Origin: Gp6-AA40 sp035649395
GTDB taxonomy: Bacteria > Acidobacteriota > Vicinamibacteria > Vicinamibacterales > UBA2999
DNA length: 15,953 nucleotides
Direction: 5' to 3'
Assembly (NCBI GenBank): GCA_035649395.1
Contig: DASRJR010000192.1
Span: 1 to 15,953, forward strand
Part shown: piece after piece, positions 1 through 5,114 of the stretch
Numbering within the stretch: the first letter of the stretch is position 1
Layout: each line of letters begins with the position of its first letter
Notes under the pieces: model-generated
What the model was told of the DNA's origin: nothing
Seen by the model: the letters and a program-made list of their open reading frames with translations, nothing else
Databases searched by the model: none
Program-made: the position numbers and the translations under genes

Positions 1-264
1 GCAGATAGGATCGGCGAGAAGACCAGCGTTGCCGCAGCGAAGGTCGAGCACAGACTGAGCGAGACGGCAGTCTCGGCGAAGATCAAAGCCAAGCTGGCGC
101 TCGACGACGACATCAAGGCGCGCGCGATCGACGTGTCCACGAACGGTACGACGGTGACGCTGAGCGGAACGGTCGCCTCGAAGGCCGAGCGCGCTCGAGC
201 CGTCGAACTGGCGCGAGCGACGTCTGGCGTGACGAGAGTCGTCGACGAGCTGCAAATACCCTAG
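1..264 (+). CDS. BON-domain protein, C-terminal fragment (5' end outside window)
   Basis: Frame 1 is open from the first base to a TAG at 262-264, giving 87 residues with no start codon inside the window. The readable part has a charged helical lead (about residues 1-20) and then a BON-type pattern: SAKIKAKLALDDDIKARAIDVST, then a strand pair TVTLSGTVASKAERARAVELA, and a closing GVTRVVDELQI. Alternating helices and strands ending in a hydrophobic VVDEL segment are typical of BON domains (OsmY, osmotically inducible lipoproteins), which are exported and thought to bind phospholipid or envelope surfaces. Since the N-terminus is missing, I cannot tell whether there is a signal peptide or a second BON domain. 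Fold call is fairly secure; the precise role is unknown. Confidence 0.8.
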   Translation, partial: ADRIGEKTSVAAAKVEHRLSETAVSAKIKAKLALDDDIKARAIDVSTNGTTVTLSGTVASKAERARAVELARATSGVTRVVDELQIP

Positions 265-285
265 GAATCGGGAATCAGGAATCAG
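265..285. repeat. Three tandem 7-nt units (GAATCRG)
   Basis: Directly after the BON stop codon lie three head-to-tail copies: GAATCGG, GAATCAG, GAATCAG. They form the spacer between the BON gene and the hairpin repeat at 292-313. I see no coding or regulatory role; this looks like slippage-type intergenic filler. Confidence 0.6.
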
Positions 286-291
286 CCAATG

Positions 292-313
292 TAGTGTCCG
301 CCTTCAGGCGGAC
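292..313. repeat. Short palindromic element (copy A), between convergent BON and yaeQ genes
   Basis: TAGT is followed by the perfect 7-bp stem GTCCGCC/GGCGGAC around a TTCA loop (296-313). It ends 8 nt beyond the yaeQ stop codon (321-323), between two convergent genes, so it could act as a bidirectional 3' hairpin, though there is no T-run for a classical intrinsic terminator. It belongs to the same family as copies at 2561-2582, 4960-4980 and 5133-5154, which share the GTCCG..C(N2-4)G..CGGAC design and a neighbouring ACTAC/GTAGT flank, but have one stem pair swapped from C-G to G-C. Confidence 0.65.
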
Positions 314-320
314 GACGGCG

Positions 321-863
321 TTAGCCATCGCGACGAAGTGTGTCGACACGTCCGGTGAGCTGGTCTGGTCCAATCGAGACATAGAGCTCGCGCTCGGTCA
401 CGGACAGGCTGAGGGCGAGCCGTCGTTCCAGTCGTGTGACCAGCGCGCTCACGAGCGCGCGGTCGATGGCGTACAGTTCCAGCGCAAGGGCGTTGTGGAT
501 CTTTCGGCCGGCGAGCTGTTTCAGGAACTGCGCCGGATCCTTGTGCGAGTAGACGACCACGCGTTCGGCAAGTTTGGACGCTTTGTGCAGCCGGTCGGCG
601 TCCGGAGTGCCGATGTCGATCCACGTCTTGAGGGCGCCCGTCAGATCGCGAACCGCGATGGCCGGTTCGTCTGGCGTCGAGACGCCACGTGAGAACTCGA
701 TCCCCTCGGTGAATTCCAGCAGGTAGGCGAGCAGGCGAGCGATCAGGTACTCCTCGGACTCGGACGGATGACGCGCCATGCGTACCGCCAGTGTTTCGTA
801 GATGTGGCGGTCAGTGTCGGCTAGTTCGACGTCGAAGTTGTAGATCGTGGCCGTGAGTGCCAT
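321..863 (-). CDS. yaeQ: YaeQ family protein
   Basis: This encodes 180 residues, matching the roughly 180 of the YaeQ family (COG4681). The N-terminus MALTATIYNFDVELADTDRH, the RHPSESEEYLIARLLAYLLE block (residues 31-50), and DLTGALKTWIDIGTP..RLHKASKLAERVVVYSH (73-107) are the family's diagnostic segments. YaeQ proteins have a PD-(D/E)XK nuclease-like fold; E. coli YaeQ was once reported to substitute for RfaH, and the true cellular role is unsettled. The frame stays open upstream to a possible start at 926, but the extra 21 residues are read through a repeat (873-927) and all YaeQ proteins begin at MAL.AT.Y, so 863 is chosen. No clear Shine-Dalgarno sequence precedes it. The protein looks cytoplasmic and appears to be monocistronic, convergent with the BON gene. 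Confidence 0.9.
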   Translation of the reverse strand: MALTATIYNFDVELADTDRHIYETLAVRMARHPSESEEYLIARLLAYLLEFTEGIEFSRGVSTPDEPAIAVRDLTGALKTWIDIGTPDADRLHKASKLAERVVVYSHKDPAQFLKQLAGRKIHNALALELYAIDRALVSALVTRLERRLALSLSVTERELYVSIGPDQLTGRVDTLRRDG

Positions 864-872
864 GGGTGAAGA

Positions 873-997
873 GTGGCCACGAAGAACAGCAAGAAATGTG
901 GCCACTGAGAACACGAAGAACACCAAGCTTTACCGTATTGCAGCTCGTTATTCTTGGTGTTCTTAGTGGCCTATTTCTCCGTGTGCTCCGTGGCCCG
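873..997. repeat. Long imperfect inverted repeat upstream of yaeQ
   Basis: The left arm (873-927) and right arm (953-997) are complementary with small insertions. The best core is a perfect 12-nt match, AAGAACACCAAG at 916-927 against CTTGGTGTTCTT at 953-964. Outside it, GGCCACT pairs with AGTGGCC after a 9-nt insertion in the left arm, then GAAAT with ATTTC, and GGCCACG with CGTGGCC. The loop is about 25 nt. Units built on CCACGAAGAACACGAAG are a recurring intergenic repeat type in several bacterial phyla (from general familiarity, not a search), and translate as spurious VFLVFSVATFLAVLRG-like peptides. The element ends only about 10 nt from the yaeQ start. Confidence 0.7.
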
Positions 998-1151
998 ACT
1001 CGATCTTATCTGGCACGCCGCGAGTTCGGACAGAAAGGCGCACGCGCCCACAGCTTGTACGCTGCCTCGACCCTGCGATAGAACGAGACGGCCGGTGGCG
1101 GGAAGCGGCAGGATGATGAGGGAAACCACCCCCGCGAGACGGGTGATGAAT

Positions 1152-1192
1152 CGGCGCACGCGGTACTTATCGGCCGGACCGCGCGTGCGCCG
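1152..1192 (-). terminator. GC-rich hairpin just past the DUF1552 stop codon
   Basis: CGGCGCACGCGGT (1152-1164) pairs with ACCGCGCGTGCGCCG (1178-1192) with a 2-nt bulge, around a 13-nt loop. It begins 8 nt past the stop codon of the DUF1552 gene on the minus strand. The stem would be very stable, but there is no U-tract after it, so it may be a mRNA 3' stabiliser or a Rho-assisted end rather than a classical intrinsic terminator. Confidence 0.5.
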
Positions 1193-1200
1193 ACAGCGCT

Positions 1201-2523
1201 TCAGAGTTCGAGCTTACCCGTGCTATCTCCGAAACTTTCCTGATGCACGCCCAGCTTGTCGAGCAGCGACAGCATCAGATTCGACATCGGCGTGTGCGCC
1301 GGGTAGGCCAGGTGGCGATCGCCCTTCAACTGACCTGACGCGCCGCCGGCGACGAGGATCGGCAGCGGATCGTGATCGTGCTGGTTGCCGTTGCTCATGC
1401 TGCTGCCGTAGAGCACTACCGAGTGATCGAGCAGGTTGCCGTCGCCGTCCGGCGTCGACTTCAGCTTCTCGAGGAAGTAGCCGAGCATCTGCACGTGATA
1501 GCGGTTGATCTGCGCAAACGTGTCCATCCGGGCGCGCGCGTTGGAATGATGTGACGCGGTGTGGAAGCCGTCGCGGATGCCGCTGCCGGGATAGACGGCG
1601 CCGCTGGTGTCGCGCGCATACATCATCGTCGAGATGCGGGTGATCTCCGCCTGATAGGCGAGCACCTGCAGGTCGTACATCAGCTTGATGTGATCCTCGA
1701 ACGCCTCCGGCACGCCGACCGGCGCCTCGGGCACGTCTGGATTGTTGGCCGACTGCTGCGTTGCCTTCTGAATGCGGCGCTCGATCTCTCTGACGTTCTC
1801 GAGGTATTCGGTGAGCCTGGTGCGATCGCCGGCATCGAGGCCGCTCTGCAGCCGCGAGACCTTGTCGGTAACGGCGTCGAGGATGCTCTTGTCCTGCTGC
1901 TTGCGCGAGAGCCGCAGCGCGGCGTTGGAGCCGTCGCCGAACAGCCGCTCGAACACGACCTGCGGGCTGTTCTCCATCGGCAGCGGCAATGTCTCGTTCC
2001 GCCAGGAGATCGTGTTGTAGTAGGCGCAGCCAAAGCCCGCGCCGCAGTTCAACGCCACCTCCTCGATGCACACCTCGATCGAGGGGAGCGGTGTGTCCTG
2101 TCCGATGCGATCGGCCAGCACCTGATCGACCGTCTTGCCGCCGTGGACGGTGCCCTTCTGCGGCTGCGATCCGCTCAGGAACACCGCGGCCGAGCGCGCA
2201 TGATCGGCGCCCGCATCGGACCCTTTGCCGCCGGCCATCGGGTGCGCCAGATTGCTGCAGATGACCAGCCGATCGCGGAGCTTCTCGAGCGGCTTCAACG
2301 ACTCGGTGAAGGCGAAGCCGCCGCCTTCCGTCGCCGGCGTCCACTTGTCCATCGTCGCGCCATGCGGGATGTAGATGCCGCAGAAGCGGCTCTTCGGCGT
2401 TCCCGCGGTCTTCACTAGCGCAGTACCCGCCGGAATCATCGAGTCCAGCAGCGGCAGCGCCAGCGTGACGCCCATGCCTCGCAGGAAGGTGCGGCGTGGC
2501 AGATGCTTCTTCGTGATGAACAT
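1201..2523 (-). CDS. Tat-exported DUF1552 family protein
   Basis: This encodes 440 residues from MFITKKHLPRRTFLRGMG. The twin-arginine motif PRRTFLRG (residues 9-16) followed by VTLALPLLDSM is a Tat signal. The body shows DUF1552 hallmarks: RFCGIYIPHGATMDKWTPA, the LRDRLVICSNLAHP block, a DHARSAAVFLSGS segment, SIEVCIEE, and near the end VVLYGSSMSNGNQHDHDPLPILVAGGASG. DUF1552 proteins are found in Acidobacteria, Planctomycetes and Verrucomicrobia, usually next to a DUF1592 cytochrome as here; their function is not established. An in-frame GTG at 2580 would add 19 residues, but these are read from the palindromic repeat at 2535-2578, so the ATG at 2523 is preferred; it has GGAG (2534-2531) 7 nt upstream. 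It is the last gene of the operon, 56 bp after the cytochrome gene. Confidence 0.9.
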   Translation of the reverse strand: MFITKKHLPRRTFLRGMGVTLALPLLDSMIPAGTALVKTAGTPKSRFCGIYIPHGATMDKWTPATEGGGFAFTESLKPLEKLRDRLVICSNLAHPMAGGKGSDAGADHARSAAVFLSGSQPQKGTVHGGKTVDQVLADRIGQDTPLPSIEVCIEEVALNCGAGFGCAYYNTISWRNETLPLPMENSPQVVFERLFGDGSNAALRLSRKQQDKSILDAVTDKVSRLQSGLDAGDRTRLTEYLENVREIERRIQKATQQSANNPDVPEAPVGVPEAFEDHIKLMYDLQVLAYQAEITRISTMMYARDTSGAVYPGSGIRDGFHTASHHSNARARMDTFAQINRYHVQMLGYFLEKLKSTPDGDGNLLDHSVVLYGSSMSNGNQHDHDPLPILVAGGASGQLKGDRHLAYPAHTPMSNLMLSLLDKLGVHQESFGDSTGKLEL

Positions 2524-2534
2524 GTGTGTACTCC

Positions 2535-2582
2535 GGGCCGCCTCAAGGCGGCCCCCACGAGTCCGGCTAAAGCCGGACACTA
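2535..2582. repeat. Composite of two palindromic elements (copy B) between cytochrome and DUF1552 genes
   Basis: Two hairpins lie side by side. The first is GGGCCGCC/GGCGGCCC with a TCAA loop (2535-2554), flanked by CCACG. The second is GTCCGGCT/AGCCGGAC with a 2-nt AA centre (2561-2578), followed by ACTA. On the minus strand the TAG of the element's leading TAGT is the stop codon of the upstream cytochrome gene (2582-2580), and the ribosome-binding GGAG of DUF1552 abuts the other end. The whole 56-bp gap between the two genes is essentially this element. Confidence 0.75.
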
Positions 2583-5114
2583 CGCACCGGTCCTCATCTG
2601 AAATGCCGGGCTCTTCACGATTCCAAGCACGAGATCCGAGAAGCGATAGCGGTTCTTTGCCGCGTCTCGCATGATCGTACGGACCGTCGGCATGTCGTAA
2701 TACCTGGTCTCACGGCCGACGCCGTACATCATCAGCTTTTCCGTCATCGCGGCGACGAACACGTCCGATCGATCGAGCATCGCCTTGCGCAGGCTTGTCG
2801 CTCCATCGATGACCGTGCCGTCGACGAGCTGCCCGGAGGCATTGATGGCGACGCCTTCATCGATCGTGCGCCAGCCGCCGACAGCGTCGAAGTTCTCGAG
2901 CGCCAGCCCGATCGGGTCCATGATCTTGTGGCACCCGGCGCACGCAGGGCTCGCGCGGTGCTGCTCGATCCGATCGCGAACCGACTTCGCGGTAGCGGTC
3001 GGCTTCTCCTCGAGCGGCGGCACGTCGGGGGGCGGTGTCGGCGCCTGGCTTCCCAGCAAGTTCTCCAGAATCCACTTGCCGCGGATGACCGGTGACGTCC
3101 GGTTCGGATTGGACGTGACCAGCAGCAGGCTGCCCTTGCCCAGCAGACCACGGCGCGCATCGTTCGGTACCGGCACGCGACGGAAGTCGGGGCCGTAAAT
3201 GTTCGGGATGCCGTAGTGCTTCGCGAGCCGCTCGTTCACGAAGGTGTAGTCGGCGTCGAGCAGATCCAGCACTGAGCGGTCTTCGCGCATGACGCTTTCG
3301 AAGAGCAGCTCGGTTTCGCGTTGGAATGCCTGGCGCAGGTTGTCGTCGAAGTCGGGAAAGACCGTGATGTCGGGATTCGCGCTCTTCAAGTCGCGCAGGA
3401 ACAACCACTGGTTGGCGAAGTTCGTCACCAGCGATCGCGCTTTCGGATCGGCGAGCATCCGCCGCGCCTGCTTCTCGAGCACCGCTGGCTGATGCAGCCG
3501 CCCGTCGATCGCCAGCTTCAGCAGCTCCTCGTCGGGAATCGACGACCAGAGGAAGAACGACAACCGCGACGCCAGCTCGGTGTCGCTGACGCGATACGGC
3601 GTGTTCGGGGCGATGCCGCCCGGTGTCGGCTCGAAGCGGAAGATGAACTCCGGGTCGGCCAGGATGCGGCGCAGCGCCATCTCGACGCCCGCCTCGAAGT
3701 TGCCGGTTCGCTTCTTCTCTTGCTGATAGAACGTCGTCAGAGAGTCGACGTCTGCTTCCGTCGGCGTGCGCCGGAACGCTCGACGCGCCAGCGTCGAGAT
3801 AATTTGCCGCGCACATCCGTCTTCGCTCGCGCTGACTTCTGGCGAGCCACGACGAGATCCCGCCGTAGCCTTGGCGGAGGCGGATGGAGTTTCGTCGGCG
3901 GCGCTCTTCGGAGCGCAGACGAAGACACGGCGGCGGCTGGGTGTTTCACTGATACCAGCAGGGTTATACGGCCCGGTGATCACGACGCGCGATAGGTGTG
4001 GCGCGGTGGTGTAGCCGTACTGCATGCCGATGAACACGTCGTAGGTGCTCGAGACGGGACGGCGAACGAGGTCCTCGTTGGCGGCGTAGCCCTTGTGAAG
4101 GAACGCCACGCCGATCGCTTGCGGGCCGGCTTTGACCTTCAGCTTGAACTCGAGCCGGATGTCCGGCGTCATCTTCACGCGTTCTTCGATCGGGTCGGTC
4201 GGCGCCGGTTTCGCTGGATGCGAGCCGGGGCTCTCGCGCATGAAGAACATCGGCACTTCGTCGAGCTTGAACAGCTTTACCCGCTGGCCGTTCAGCGTGA
4301 CCTCGAGCTCCTCGCCTTCGGCGCCTTCGCCGAACACCTGGCCGAAACTGAGCTTCAGCAGCGACAGCTTGATTTGATACTCGCCGTCCACGGGGAAGTT
4401 GTGCCGCACCGTTGTTCCGCCGCGCGTGCCGAGCGGCTGGCCTTCGAGCGTCTGGTTCTGACTCAAGTCGCCCTTGATCGTGTAGGTCACCTGGTTCGGT
4501 GACGCGTCACGTTCGCCGACAGCGAGCCGGCTGATTTTCGCCGCGGCCGACACGTAACGTTCGAGCAGCGACGGCGAGACGCCGAGCACGTCGGCGATGT
4601 TGTCGAAGCCGCGACTGGAGTCGTCTGCGGGCAGCAGGGTCGTCGTGTCGACGTCCAGCGCCAGCAGATCGCGAATCGCGTTTCCGTACTCGACGCGGTT
4701 CATGCGGTGCAGCGGCGCCCGCCCCGGACTCGGGTTTGCGGCGGCGGCTCGATCGATGGCGGTCTCGATGGACGAAGCGAACGTGTCGAGCGCGGCACGC
4801 TCGGGACGCTTTGCGCCTGCGGGTGGCATCAGCCCCGCGCGGACTTTGCGGATGACTTTCTCCCACGTTTCCGCGTCCGCGGCGATGCGATCGGTCGACA
4901 GGCTCTCGAGTGAGAGTCCACCGGTCTTGAGGCGATCGTTGTGGCAGGTCTCACAGTAGGTCCGGCTGAGGCCGGACACGTCGGTTGTGGGCCGCGTAAA
5001 GGCGGCCCCCACGTTGGCCGCCCCTACGTTCGCAGTCGTCTCGTTAGACTGCGCGACGAGCGCGGCCCAGGCGAGCGTGACGAACGCGAACGCGATGGCA
5101 ACCCGGCGCTTCAT
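2580..5114 (-). CDS. Di-heme PSD1-type cytochrome (DUF1587/DUF1595/DUF1592/DUF1588/DUF1585 protein)
   Basis: This encodes 844 residues. Visible parts in order: signal peptide (1-22); a PSCyt-type c-heme site CETCH at 54-58 followed by NDRLKTGGLSLESL; DUF1587 (about 136-200, HRMNRVEYGNAIRDLLAL); a beta-rich segment with DGEYQIKL (about 205-385); DUF1595 (about 435-498, ARRAFRRTPTEADV); DUF1592 (about 505-640, ELASRLSFFLWSSIPD); DUF1588 (about 650-750), which carries a second heme site CAGCH at 725-729 within the signature ACAGCHKIMDPIGLALENFDAVG; and DUF1585 (about 757-838). The protein is probably a periplasmic electron-transfer or oxidoreductase protein of unknown substrate. Its ATG overlaps the stop of the ankyrin gene as ATGA, and no separate Shine-Dalgarno is seen, so translation is probably coupled. 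Two segments, residues 27-52 and about 404-433, appear to be repeat DNA read in frame. The TAG stop codon is itself part of a repeat. Confidence 0.92.
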   Translation of the reverse strand: MKRRVAIAFAFVTLAWAALVAQSNETTANVGAANVGAAFTRPTTDVSGLSRTYCETCHNDRLKTGGLSLESLSTDRIAADAETWEKVIRKVRAGLMPPAGAKRPERAALDTFASSIETAIDRAAAANPSPGRAPLHRMNRVEYGNAIRDLLALDVDTTTLLPADDSSRGFDNIADVLGVSPSLLERYVSAAAKISRLAVGERDASPNQVTYTIKGDLSQNQTLEGQPLGTRGGTTVRHNFPVDGEYQIKLSLLKLSFGQVFGEGAEGEELEVTLNGQRVKLFKLDEVPMFFMRESPGSHPAKPAPTDPIEERVKMTPDIRLEFKLKVKAGPQAIGVAFLHKGYAANEDLVRRPVSSTYDVFIGMQYGYTTAPHLSRVVITGPYNPAGISETPSRRRVFVCAPKSAADETPSASAKATAGSRRGSPEVSASEDGCARQIISTLARRAFRRTPTEADVDSLTTFYQQEKKRTGNFEAGVEMALRRILADPEFIFRFEPTPGGIAPNTPYRVSDTELASRLSFFLWSSIPDEELLKLAIDGRLHQPAVLEKQARRMLADPKARSLVTNFANQWLFLRDLKSANPDITVFPDFDDNLRQAFQRETELLFESVMREDRSVLDLLDADYTFVNERLAKHYGIPNIYGPDFRRVPVPNDARRGLLGKGSLLLVTSNPNRTSPVIRGKWILENLLGSQAPTPPPDVPPLEEKPTATAKSVRDRIEQHRASPACAGCHKIMDPIGLALENFDAVGGWRTIDEGVAINASGQLVDGTVIDGATSLRKAMLDRSDVFVAAMTEKLMMYGVGRETRYYDMPTVRTIMRDAAKNRYRFSDLVLGIVKSPAFQMRTGA
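3816..3905. repeat. In-frame insertion-like segment in the cytochrome gene
   Basis: This stretch encodes about residues 404-433 of the cytochrome (KSAADETPSASAKATAGSRR and the next ten). It sits in the linker between the VFVCAP motif and the start of DUF1595 (CARQIISTLARRAFRR), where family members usually have only a short D/E-rich link. The low-complexity SASAKATAG peptide resembles the AFAKATAG peptides produced in many environmental bacterial proteins by a GCC(T/A)AAGGC-type repeat. The DNA contains short opposed CCGCC/GGCGG blocks (for example CCGCCGTAGCCTTGGCGG). I read it as a repeat copy tolerated in frame. The family resemblance is from memory, not a search. Confidence 0.55.
4960..5030. 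repeat. Composite palindromic elements (copy C) inside the cytochrome coding sequence
   Basis: Reading along the + strand: GTCCGGC/GCCGGAC with a TGAG loop (4960-4977), then GGGCCGC/GCGGCCC with a 6-nt loop (4989-5008), then a half-unit GGCCGCCCCTACG (about 5016-5028). These are the same two hairpin types as in copy B (2535-2578), arranged in the opposite order. Here they are coding: on the minus strand they give residues about 27-52 of the cytochrome, ANVGAANVGAAFTRPTTDV then SGLSRT, between the signal peptide and the first heme site. Confidence 0.75.

Larger units (their letters stand above)
864..1200. other. 337-bp intergenic region with two inverted-repeat structures
   Basis: I find no convincing gene here. 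The left half holds a long imperfect inverted repeat (873-997); the right edge holds a GC-rich hairpin (1152-1192) just past the DUF1552 stop codon. A short open frame on the minus strand (1159-971) begins with a signal-like stretch but loses coding character and runs into the repeat, so it is not called. The yaeQ promoter must lie in or near the inverted repeat, but no clear -35/-10 pair can be assigned. Confidence 0.6.

Noticed and set aside
294..692. Plus-strand frame of 132 residues opposite yaeQ
   Set aside because: It is the antisense shadow of a clear YaeQ gene and starts inside a hairpin repeat.
971..1159. Minus-strand 62-residue frame with a signal-like start (MRRFITRLAGVVSLIILPLP)
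   Set aside because: After the first 23 residues it has no domain-like pattern, and its end is read from the inverted repeat (RATEHTEK). No Shine-Dalgarno or neighbour supports it.
1561..2418. Plus-strand frame of 285 residues opposite DUF1552, and similar long antisense frames opposite the ankyrin, STAND and DUF6152 genes
   Set aside because: Long antisense frames are expected in GC-rich DNA. These are Arg/Ala/Val-rich without domain signatures, while the opposite strand encodes recognised families.
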